From a virus: 35,418 bases of DNA. The first letter of the stretch is position 1. The number at the start of each line of letters is the position of its first letter. The notes under the pieces were generated by a model. It was given only the letters and a program-made list of their open reading frames with translations, was not told the origin of the DNA and ran no database searches. The stretch lies in IMG/VR virus record IMGVR_UViG_3300042309_001637, positions 1 to 35,418 of that record. One strand, written 5' to 3'. Position numbers and translations under genes: made by a program. Shown piece by piece: positions 23,257 to 29,556 of this stretch.

Positions 23257-23492
23257 TTATCTCTTCGTTTTGGCCTTTCTTCGCGCGGCTTCCATTGCCT
23301 CGTTTTCCTTTTCCTTTTGCTGGATGAATCTGCTGATTATCCACTTTCTCTCATTGATGGGCAAAGACATGAAGTTCTCCCGGCTCTGGTGCATGTGATA
23401 GATGAAGAAAAACATCTCCTCCATCAAGTTGCTCCAAAGTTCTAGGCTTGAGTCCTCGATATCGTATTTTTCTTTCGCTTTGCCCGCGGGAA
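23257..23492 (-). CDS. Downstream -1 frame extension of the gp26-like gene (78 aa)
   Basis: Reading in the -1 frame from the slip site gives LPAGKAKEKYDIEDSSLELW and continues past a helical segment (LMEEMFFFIYHMHQSREN, FMSLPINERKWIISR) to a basic Lys/Arg/Ala-rich tail, ending at TAA 23257-23259. It reads like genuine protein: a helix of 'MSLPINER' type is common at the end of phage baseplate hub chaperone proteins. Fused to the upstream 359 residues it would give a 437-residue protein. An internal ATG could also make a separate 55-residue product. The next gene starts three bases after its stop. Confidence 0.6.
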
Positions 23493-24569
23493 GAAAAAAT
23501 TTGATTCAAGCGGAAGTTCTATCTCAAAGTCCCGCATTGTATATGGGTTGGTTATGTTTACCTTGGTATCAACGCCGAAGGGCGGCTCATTGACCACTGT
23601 CCTCAAATAAGCCACGTCTTGAATAGGCAACTTCTTCAATAGCGTCTGAATCTCAAGTTTATCCGCTAGGCCCTCTATCTCTTCTATGAGGTGCGCCGTA
23701 CGGAACAACAAGGTATCGTCTGCCTGTCCCGAAAGGTCAAAATTCTTCGCCCTTCTTTCTCTGTATTCTTGTATCAACTGCTCATCCTTGCCCACTGCCA
23801 ATCTGTATCGGAACCTGTATTCCGTTGTGGGCAATACGTCTTCAAGACTTTCGGGACCGAAATCATCCGTACAGTAGTCAACATATAGGTCGTTGAGGTT
23901 GATCGTCGTCGCAAATGTCTGATCAGATTCGGGATCCTTTATTTCCACATCATACTCTGGGGTGTATGATATGCCTCTAAGATAGATGAGCATATATGTT
24001 CTGTCTTGTGTGAGGAAATTGGACGAGTCGTAATTGTCCCTCATACACCTGTTGAAAATCATATTTATCGCTTGGCCCTTCTTGACGAAGCGAGGGGTCG
24101 CCAATATTTCTTCCTCTTCGCCCGTCATCGGCCTAAGATGGATGATTCCGTCCTTTGGTCCATTTTCGCCGTCATAGAACTTTCCCTTGGAAGGAAGTTC
24201 TATCGGCTCAAACACCATCGTTCCCTTGGTGCCGATTCCTGCGATCAATTCCTCCAGTTTGCCGCTTCCCGTGACCCTCATCTCGGACTTCTTACCCTGA
24301 GCAGGCTTCTGCCCGCCCCTTGTCTCTATCTTCTTTGACGCCACCGCTTGCTTGAAGGCCTCCGGAACCCTACCGCTGATCTTCACTCCGGCCTCCGCTG
24401 CCGGGTTTTCGAACTCTTTATTCACTTCTGCCGCTGCGTTCTGCCTCATCTGGGCCATACGAGCCAACTGCTCGGCAGCATTTTCAGCATCGCCGTGCTG
24501 TGCCTCATCTCCATCTATTTCCTCTTGGGAAATGCTTCTTTTCTGCGGTCTGAAAGTCTCGTCGGCCAT
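23442..24569 (-). CDS. gp26-like baseplate protein, zero-frame product (375 aa)
   Basis: The ATG at 24569 (MADETFRPQKRSISQEEID) has AAAGGAGAA upstream; earlier in-frame codons are not coding. Residues 1 to about 130 are polar and probably disordered. From about residue 135 (EPIELPSKGKFYDGENGPKD, then LRPMTGEEEEILATPRFV) to the end is a domain typical of T4-type baseplate hub gp26 proteins, including YMLIYLRGISYTPEYDVEIK and TTEYRFRYRLAVGKDEQL. The frame then ends in a short basic tail, FPRAKRKKNTISRTQA, which looks unrelated to the preceding domain and lies just past a slippery heptamer. Assignment to gp26 is by style. Confidence 0.6.
   Translation of the reverse strand: MADETFRPQKRSISQEEIDGDEAQHGDAENAAEQLARMAQMRQNAAAEVNKEFENPAAEAGVKISGRVPEAFKQAVASKKIETRGGQKPAQGKKSEMRVTGSGKLEELIAGIGTKGTMVFEPIELPSKGKFYDGENGPKDGIIHLRPMTGEEEEILATPRFVKKGQAINMIFNRCMRDNYDSSNFLTQDRTYMLIYLRGISYTPEYDVEIKDPESDQTFATTINLNDLYVDYCTDDFGPESLEDVLPTTEYRFRYRLAVGKDEQLIQEYRERRAKNFDLSGQADDTLLFRTAHLIEEIEGLADKLEIQTLLKKLPIQDVAYLRTVVNEPPFGVDTKVNITNPYTMRDFEIELPLESNFFFPRAKRKKNTISRTQA
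23493..23499 (-). promoter_or_regulatory. Slippery heptamer for -1 frameshift (T TTT TTC)
   Basis: On the minus strand the zero-frame codons AAT TTT TTC contain T-TTT-TTC, a classic X-XXY-YYZ slip site; A-AAT-TTT overlaps it. Slipping back one base joins the 375-aa frame, 16 codons before its stop, to the 78-codon downstream frame. A homopolymer sequencing error of one base is the alternative. Confidence 0.55.
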
Positions 24570-24614
24570 TTTTTCTCCTTTAGATTTTACGAGTTCGTAG
24601 TCTATTAGAGAGCG

Positions 24615-24974
24615 ATGAGAATAAATTTTCAAAATGTGGAAGACCTTATTTTCCACGATAAAAGCGTATGGAAAAACATCCCAGATCTGATCCACTTGCG
24701 CGACCAGTGGCGAATAAGCAAGATGAGCCCCATGCTCAGAGCCCTCGGCAGAAAATCTCTTTTAGACTTTCTGAGATCCGCCAAAAGGACGCATGAGGAC
24801 GCCTTGTCTATGCACTTTAATGAAACGGTCACTATTGATAAAATAGACCGACATCTTGTGAAAAACATAGAATTTGGATTAGAAGACGAGGCTGAACTTG
24901 AATTTAACGACACGTATTCGGGTTTTTCCGTGTTCAGAAAAAAAGACAAGATAAATATAACATTCTGGAGATAG
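24615..24974 (+). CDS. Hypothetical protein (119 aa)
   Basis: Begins MRINFQNVEDLIFHDKSVWK, soluble, helical in the middle (RISKMSPMLRALGRKSLLDF) and beta-like at the end (FSVFRKKDKINITFWR). A GAGAG element precedes the ATG. First of four tightly packed plus-strand genes (24615-25949), divergent from the gp26-like gene. No family recognised. Confidence 0.6.
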   Translation: MRINFQNVEDLIFHDKSVWKNIPDLIHLRDQWRISKMSPMLRALGRKSLLDFLRSAKRTHEDALSMHFNETVTIDKIDRHLVKNIEFGLEDEAELEFNDTYSGFSVFRKKDKINITFWR

Positions 24975-24975
24975 T

Positions 24976-25296
24976 ATGGATTCCTTTTCGTCCCTTTTGC
25001 TTTTTGCCCTGGCAGTTATAGGCATGACCAACATCATAGTCGACCCAGCCACCATTATGCAGCCGACAAGGGATTTCATAGAAAAAAGGTTCCATCCATG
25101 GATAAACAAACTAGTGTCTTGCTACCAGTGCTCTGGAACTTGGGTGGGTTTTCTTTTCGGATACATCCTTGTCGGAAAGGATCCCCTCGTAGTGTTCTCG
25201 TGCGGAATGGCAGGAAGTTTTCTCGCCACTGTTTCGGCCACATACATGAACTACCTAGAAGCAAAAAGTATCATAGGAACGGATCTTGATGAGTAA
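24976..25296 (+). CDS. DUF1360-type small membrane protein (106 aa)
   Basis: Two hydrophobic segments at residues about 4-24 and 56-85 frame the family's hallmark C-x-x-C-x-G-x-W-x-G: CYQCSGTWVGFLFGY (residues 49-63). DUF1360 proteins are short phage and Bacillus proteins of unknown role. The gene starts one base after the previous stop, with TGGAGA before the ATG. Its end overlaps the next gene by eight bases. Confidence 0.75.
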   Translation: MDSFSSLLLFALAVIGMTNIIVDPATIMQPTRDFIEKRFHPWINKLVSCYQCSGTWVGFLFGYILVGKDPLVVFSCGMAGSFLATVSATYMNYLEAKSIIGTDLDE

Positions 25297-25573
25297 GAAG
25301 AGAATAGTGCTTTGCGACTATTGTGGATGGAAGAAGGTTTGCGACCCAGATGAGTCCGGGCTGCATGAACTAAAAAGCGACACGCTCAGTAACAAAAAAT
25401 TCAGGTGTCCCGGTTGCGGCCGAGCCATTTCCGCGAGGCCATTCAAAGATCCGCAAGGCGAAGCAGACAGAAAATCACAAGAAACAAAGATGGAAGAGGA
25501 AAATAAAAAGTGGATAGAAGAACACATCCAATTCCAAGAAAAATTCCTAAAGGAGAGAGACGATGAGCAGTGA
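25289..25573 (+). CDS. Zinc-ribbon protein (94 aa)
   Basis: ATG at 25289 lies inside the end of the DUF1360 gene; an upstream in-frame TTG is not needed. CDYCGWKKVC (first pair) and CPGCGRAISARP (second pair) make a zinc ribbon, followed by a strongly charged helical tail (KMEEENKKWIEEHIQFQEKF). The small ribbon-plus-helix layout suggests binding of nucleic acid or protein. It overlaps the next gene by 11 bases. Confidence 0.65.
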   Translation: MSKKRIVLCDYCGWKKVCDPDESGLHELKSDTLSNKKFRCPGCGRAISARPFKDPQGEADRKSQETKMEEENKKWIEEHIQFQEKFLKERDDEQ

Positions 25574-25949
25574 CAAGAAAATAAGTCTAATGGATGTAAA
25601 GAAGGCTCTAAAAGACTCCAGATTCAGACTCACGCTTCCCAAAGAAATGGAAAAAGAAGTTGATGAATTTTTAAACAATCCGGGGTGTGCTTGCCACATA
25701 CCATTGTATAGAAAAGTAGTCAAGGACTGCAAGGATCAACTTCGCAAGTACTACCCCAATCTAGAGGTCCCAGATCACGAGGAAGAAGTTAAAAAACTTG
25801 CCGAAAACAACTGGTCTGTGATCAGCTGCCATATAGACGAACTTGAGAAAAGACTCAGCAAACTCGGCCCAGGAAGAAAGCAACTAGATGTCGCCAGATG
25901 GGAAGACCAAGTCACCGTTGTAATTAACGACTTGGATATAATTTTTTAG
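25563..25949 (+). CDS. Hypothetical protein (128 aa)
   Basis: Begins MSSDKKISLMDVKKALKDSR and has a conserved-looking segment NNPGCACHIPLYRKVVKDCK near residues 38-57 with two closely spaced cysteines and a His, then a charged region and a beta-strand end (VTVVINDLDIIF). Good ribosome site GGAGAGAG upstream within the previous gene. Cotranscribed with the three genes before it. Function unknown. Confidence 0.65.
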   Translation: MSSDKKISLMDVKKALKDSRFRLTLPKEMEKEVDEFLNNPGCACHIPLYRKVVKDCKDQLRKYYPNLEVPDHEEEVKKLAENNWSVISCHIDELEKRLSKLGPGRKQLDVARWEDQVTVVINDLDIIF

Positions 25950-26197
25950 TCTTTGGGCTCAAAATCTCCCAAACAAGCTCTTAGTTCTTCCCGCCAATCC
26001 GCGGGGTGAAGAAAGCATTCTTTGATCTTTCTGCTTATGAAGACATTTTTTTGGGCCGCCGATTCCAAAAAAATGTGATTTTTATCGACGATCTCTTGGC
26101 ATTTTTGTCTCGCCAGTTCCGATCTTTCGGCTTCTATTTCAATATTTTCCTCAAGATAACTGCCGAAGTATGTTATGGAGACTTTGAATTTATTCAA
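25946..26197 (-). CDS. Small hypothetical protein with TTG start (83 aa)
   Basis: The start codon is TTG at 26197, fixed by AAGGAGG six bases upstream. The protein begins MNKFKVSITYFGSYLEENIE and is mostly helical and acidic. A TATATAA box lies further upstream (about 26215-26221), leaving a leader of normal length, unlike the boxes that sit next to ATGs elsewhere. Convergent with the gene at 25563 (four-base overlap). Function unknown. Confidence 0.6.
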   Translation of the reverse strand: MNKFKVSITYFGSYLEENIEIEAERSELARQKCQEIVDKNHIFLESAAQKNVFISRKIKECFLHPADWREELRACLGDFEPKD

Positions 26198-26230
26198 ATA
26201 GAACCTCCTTGTACAGTTATATATTCTGTT

Positions 26231-27160
26231 TTAAGAAACTTTTTGACCTAACAAGTTGGCTCCATCCATCAACTTTCTGATATTTTCTATCATCTTTACT
26301 GGGTATTCCTTGTACTTTGATATTTCCACCGGAAATGCATCTTTGCTGAGTCTCCTTTTTCCGATGATCATTGCGTTTTCATACATGCGTCTCGCCTTGT
26401 CGTACCTTTGACACTTATACAATACGTCGCCAAGCAAGCACCAGAATTCGGCAAAGACAGGACAAACGGACAAGCACGACAATGCGTTCCTAGCCGCTGA
26501 CTCAAGTTCTCCTGTGTGGAGTTGAACTTGAGCCATGTTGTATCTGAGAAGAATTCCTGAAATACCCGCTTTCGGATCCATAACCAAATACTGCTCGGCA
26601 AGCGATAAGAATTCTTTGTACTCTCTGTTGGCAAGATGAGAACAAGCCATGTAATAGTATGGATCAGGCGAGGTGGGTTTCTTTGCCATCCATTCCTTGC
26701 AGATGGATGCTTTCTCCTTTCTGCTGTCCGGCTGTCGTCCAGAAATAAGAATCACGCTTGGATCGCACTCGGCTCTGTCATCCACCAATGTCTCGTAGAC
26801 TGGATTGACAAACTTTATGTCTTTCCAGATTCTAATCTCCTTAGAAACGATTCCTCCTTGGATCGCATATACCCTCGTCGTCTTGTCTGCGGCCTCAAGC
26901 CTCTCTCGTCCACTCGCCAAAACCTCCCAAGGCTCTACGTAAAAATTCATGCCGGACCCAATAAGGCCGTTTCTGGCTTTTGAATAGTCGCCATCCCACC
27001 TTGTTTTTACGACCTCCGCCCCGTATTTGGCACAAATCTGGGGTGTTCCATCGGTAGATCCCAAGTCCCCGACCACAATCCTTCCGACCCCCGACAGCGA
27101 CGTTAGAGTTTTTTCAATCGTCGCCGCGTTGTTTTTGACAAGAATTTGTACCGTTAACAT
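26231..27160 (-). CDS. Glycosyltransferase family 2 domain with TPR repeats (309 aa)
   Basis: The start LTVQILVKNNAATIEKTLTS, then IVVGDLGSTDGTPQI (residues about 29-43) is the GT2 nucleotide-binding pattern (here D-x-G-S-T-D-G-T). The metal site DxD is not obvious in the middle (VEPWEVL replaces the usual D-x-D), so activity is uncertain. Residues about 165-285 form TPR-like helical repeats with W/Y and A/G spacing (PYYYMACSHLANREYKEFL; AEFWCLLGDVLYKCQRYDKA). Such GT2-TPR proteins bind and glycosylate protein or glycan. It begins 47 bases inside the end of the small gene at 27114. Confidence 0.75.
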   Translation of the reverse strand: MLTVQILVKNNAATIEKTLTSLSGVGRIVVGDLGSTDGTPQICAKYGAEVVKTRWDGDYSKARNGLIGSGMNFYVEPWEVLASGRERLEAADKTTRVYAIQGGIVSKEIRIWKDIKFVNPVYETLVDDRAECDPSVILISGRQPDSRKEKASICKEWMAKKPTSPDPYYYMACSHLANREYKEFLSLAEQYLVMDPKAGISGILLRYNMAQVQLHTGELESAARNALSCLSVCPVFAEFWCLLGDVLYKCQRYDKARRMYENAMIIGKRRLSKDAFPVEISKYKEYPVKMIENIRKLMDGANLLGQKVS

Positions 27161-27320
27161 TGGATCTTTCGCTCAAAAGGAATTCCACGGCCTCAGCCTC
27201 CCTCGTCATCCCCAAGACCGAATAGTGCCTTTTTAAATCCTCGTAACCCTTGTCTGCGAAAGGGTTTTCCATGATGAACAAGAGGGCCGACAAAACGCCC
27301 TCGTATCCTGATTCTTCCAT
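27114..27320 (-). CDS. Small hypothetical protein (68 aa)
   Basis: ATG at 27320 gives MEESGYEGVLSALLFIMENP; an upstream GTG at 27341 is unlikely, because the promoter at 27343-27371 would start transcription near 27336. AGAGAG is just upstream of the ATG. Its helical content (ALLFIMENPF, KRHYSVLGMTREAEAVEF) resembles a TPR-like helical pair. It overlaps the glycosyltransferase-TPR gene by 47 bases and is probably its operon leader gene. Confidence 0.55.
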   Translation of the reverse strand: MEESGYEGVLSALLFIMENPFADKGYEDLKRHYSVLGMTREAEAVEFLLSERSNVNGTNSCQKQRGDD

Positions 27321-27342
27321 TTTTCTCTCTAGTGGCCTCACT

Positions 27343-27371
27343 ATTATAGGATTGCCCGAAAAACTTTTAAA
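27343..27371 (-). promoter_or_regulatory. Sigma70-like promoter
   Basis: On the minus strand, TTTAAA (27371-27366, 4 of 6 with TTGACA), a 17-base spacer and a perfect TATAAT (27348-27343). The start would lie near 27336, in front of the small gene at 27320 and the GT2-TPR gene. Confidence 0.55.
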
Positions 27372-27396
27372 TTAGCCATCCGGTATTTGGGGGACA

Positions 27397-27930
27397 ATGA
27401 ATGAGTATCTGAATAATAAGACCTTTGAAAGTATCATAAACCAATTCCAAGACTCTAAGAGGGAAAGACAAAGACTCCTCATAATAATGGACGAGATAAG
27501 AGGAACAATAGAAAGAAAAAAGACTAGAAAAGTTAAAAGCAACGAAAACAAGTCGGCACTCAAAGAAAAGGAAGAACTTCTCAAGAACACAGATAAAAGC
27601 CACGAGGAGTCCAAGCAGAAACTTGCCTACGCTTTTTTCACCCTCTCCGAGAACATAGTGCGATATGCCAAGTTTCAACTCATAGACTCCGACGATGCTA
27701 TTCAAGAGGGCGTAATGATATGCTTTGACAAGATAGGGAGGTTCGACTCTAGGAAGGGAAAAGCCTTTAATTACATGACGACTTGCATATTAAATCACTT
27801 CAGACAACTATACAGAACTGCAAGAAACTACAACGAACTAAAGAAAAAATACCTGAACCACATGCAGATACTTGAGGGCAACTCTTCATTCAACAATGGA
27901 AGAGTTATGTTTGAAAATGGCCAATCGTAA
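27397..27930 (+). CDS. 55: Late sigma factor gp55-like (177 aa)
   Basis: T4 gp55 is the small sigma that directs host polymerase to late promoters (TATAAATA). Region 2 is visible from about residue 80: AYAFFTLSENIVRYAKFQLI, DSDDAIQEGVMICFDKI (the D-A-x-Q-E-G of sigma 2.1/2.2) and FDSRKGKAFNYMTTCILNHF, RQLYRTARNYNELKKKY (2.3/2.4). The length is close to T4 gp55 (185 aa) and there is no region 4, as in gp55. GGGGG precedes the ATG. It should drive the tail genes on both strands, and possibly the CTATATA-box genes. Confidence 0.9.
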   Translation: MNEYLNNKTFESIINQFQDSKRERQRLLIIMDEIRGTIERKKTRKVKSNENKSALKEKEELLKNTDKSHEESKQKLAYAFFTLSENIVRYAKFQLIDSDDAIQEGVMICFDKIGRFDSRKGKAFNYMTTCILNHFRQLYRTARNYNELKKKYLNHMQILEGNSSFNNGRVMFENGQS

Positions 27931-27972
27931 AGTGATGTTGATTTTTTTTAAACAATCTGTAACACTTATTTC

Positions 27973-28197
27973 ATGAGCAATATAGATCATATTGAAAGAC
28001 AAGAGCTTATAAAGAAGCTCATAGACAACGGATACGAAGATATAGTCAACGCCCTTCTGGACGATGAAAAAAAGGTTTATACCAAGAAGGGAAGATTAAA
28101 TAAGAGTGGCGCGTGTAGGAAGTTAAAACTGAAAGCCAAACAGCTTGAGGATAAACTTGCGGAGATGCGCGAACTACTCAAGAAAGATATAGAATAA
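27973..28197 (+). CDS. Small charged protein next to gp55 (74 aa)
   Basis: Begins MSNIDHIERQELIKKLIDNG and has a Lys-rich segment, KKGRLNKSGACRKLKLK, then a helical tail (KQLEDKLAEMRELLKKDIE). No ribosome site is evident. In T4 the partner of gp55 is gp33, a small protein bridging it to polymerase, but I cannot show that this is a gp33; position alone suggests it. The stop abuts the convergent tail-tube gene. Confidence 0.55.
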   Translation: MSNIDHIERQELIKKLIDNGYEDIVNALLDDEKKVYTKKGRLNKSGACRKLKLKAKQLEDKLAEMRELLKKDIE

Positions 28198-28770
28198 TCA
28201 CGCAAACCCAGCGCCACCGCCCGGATTTATATCTCCCGTGAACGATGAACCGCTGTCGGAACAATCTTTGGTGTACGCCCTGTCGTACCTCAAAGTCATC
28301 TCCACCGTAACGACATCTTGGTTACTCATGTCAAGATCTCCCCACTCTATGTTATTGGGCCATATATTGCTGTATACCCATTCTTCCATAACATCGCCGC
28401 ACCCGCTGTACATCTTGAGTCTTCCGGTCTTCTTGAAGGCCCCCGGCGCAGGTGCTCTCCAAGTTCCTTTGTCGTCGCACGGCTCGTAAATCTGTTTTAG
28501 CCACTGAAATATGGGATTCTTATTCCCCTTCAATTCGTAAAGGGTCAAGTTTATAGGCTTCCAGTCCGGCTTTCCGGGAAAGTATATCGTCTCGTTGAGG
28601 TGCTGGGCCTCGATTTCTTTAAAACTGAGACTAGGCCGCGCAGCCTTATCTGGAGGCAAGGCGCTAGTTCCGTCATCACAGATCTCGTCTATGAAGAAAA
28701 GCCATCGGAACTTTCTCATCAGACACAAGTCTTCGCCCCCAAGCCTCCCCAGCCCCATTCTTTGTTCCAT
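28198..28770 (-). CDS. Tail tube protein paralogue, gp19-like (190 aa)
   Basis: Begins MEQRMGLGRLGGEDLCLMRK and follows the T4 gp19 layout: RKFRWLFFID, ARPSLSFKEIEAQHLNETIY, then VVTVEMTLRYDRAYTKDC near the C-terminus. It shares words with the 222-aa paralogue directly upstream: MY(S/T)GCGD-x-MEEW/MERW. It is shorter and lacks the Gly-rich tail. A strong bidirectional terminator separates it from the paralogue, so it may be made at another level. T4 has one tube protein, so two suggest different tube segments or a minor variant. TTGGAGGATAGAG precedes the ATG. Confidence 0.85.
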   Translation of the reverse strand: MEQRMGLGRLGGEDLCLMRKFRWLFFIDEICDDGTSALPPDKAARPSLSFKEIEAQHLNETIYFPGKPDWKPINLTLYELKGNKNPIFQWLKQIYEPCDDKGTWRAPAPGAFKKTGRLKMYSGCGDVMEEWVYSNIWPNNIEWGDLDMSNQDVVTVEMTLRYDRAYTKDCSDSGSSFTGDINPGGGAGFA

Positions 28771-28782
28771 CTCTATCCTCCA

Positions 28783-28790
28783 ATATAAAT
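28783..28790 (+). promoter_or_regulatory. Exact TATAAATA late-promoter word, pointing at a terminator
   Basis: TATAAATA (28783-28790) equals the T4 late consensus on the plus strand, but the only thing downstream is the terminator at 28805. It may be chance in an AT-rich spacer, or a short attenuated transcript. Confidence 0.25.
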
Positions 28791-28804
28791 AGAGTCATCA
28801 AACG

Positions 28805-28834
28805 AAAAAGGCCAGCGTTTCCGCTGGCCTTTTT
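28805..28834. terminator. Strong bidirectional intrinsic terminator
   Basis: AAAAAGGCCAGCG, the 4-nt loop TTTC and CGCTGGCCTTTTT form a perfect 13-bp stem (8 G/C-rich pairs and 5 A-T), with T-runs in both orientations. It lies between the two tube paralogues and should stop minus-strand transcripts coming from the sheath operon. Confidence 0.9.
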
Positions 28835-28857
28835 GTTTGATTTCCTTTTTGTTAGTC

Positions 28858-29526
28858 TTAGCGGACGGCGTCGCCAGAGAAACCAACGCTCGGTAGCGAT
28901 GTGGTTGCACTGTCTCCCCCTGCACTCATGCCCAAGACGCCACCAGCGCTCGTGCTGCAAGGGCAGCACGTAGAGGTGGGATCCCTTCCGCACAAGTTCT
29001 TGTACGAGACATTCGCGTACCTTACGGTAACTTCTACCGTTGCCTCTTCCGAAGAAGAATAATCCAGTTCGCCAAAGTTGACGGCTTGGGGCCAGCAGTC
29101 ACCCAGAGTCCATCTCTCCATGGGATCTCCGCAGCCTGTGTACATAGTACAGATTCCAATTCCGGCGTAGCAACTCCTTCTCGAGTTCTGCTGGAGACCC
29201 AGCGGATCGGTGAAATTATAGACATCGGCGAGCCAGTCCCACAAGGCCATGTTGTCGTCGCCGCTCACATCATAATACGTGACGGTGATCGTTTCCCAAG
29301 TGCCCTTTCCGGGAATGTAGGTCTTTCCGTTGAGGAAGTTTATTTCTGTTTCCTCTATTGAGATGTTTGGACGAGCAGCCATTTTGACAAAGCTCGCCGG
29401 AACATCTGCCGACACCGTTGACGCGGCACCGGTGTTGTTCCTTCTGACCTCAAAAGTCCATCTAAACTTCCTCTTGTGGGTGACTTGATCTCCACCCAAC
29501 TTTCCCAAACCCATTTGAATCGCCAT
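28858..29526 (-). CDS. Tail tube protein, gp19-like (222 aa)
   Basis: Begins MAIQMGLGKLGGDQVTHKRK, then RKFRWTFEVRR, ARPNISIEETEINFLNGKTY and the late EEATVEVTVRYANVSYK, the usual tube layout. It would form the inner tube within the sheath. Unusually, it has ten cysteines, including GIGICTMYTGCGDPMERW and a C-terminal CGRDPTSTCCPC cluster; a Gly/Ser-rich tail follows. The paralogue downstream keeps the MYxGCGD word. GAGGAG lies upstream of the ATG. Expressed from the sheath operon just before the terminator at 28805. Confidence 0.9.
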   Translation of the reverse strand: MAIQMGLGKLGGDQVTHKRKFRWTFEVRRNNTGAASTVSADVPASFVKMAARPNISIEETEINFLNGKTYIPGKGTWETITVTYYDVSGDDNMALWDWLADVYNFTDPLGLQQNSRRSCYAGIGICTMYTGCGDPMERWTLGDCWPQAVNFGELDYSSSEEATVEVTVRYANVSYKNLCGRDPTSTCCPCSTSAGGVLGMSAGGDSATTSLPSVGFSGDAVR

Positions 29527-29556
29527 GTTAATCTCCTCTTTTTATGATTTCACTTA

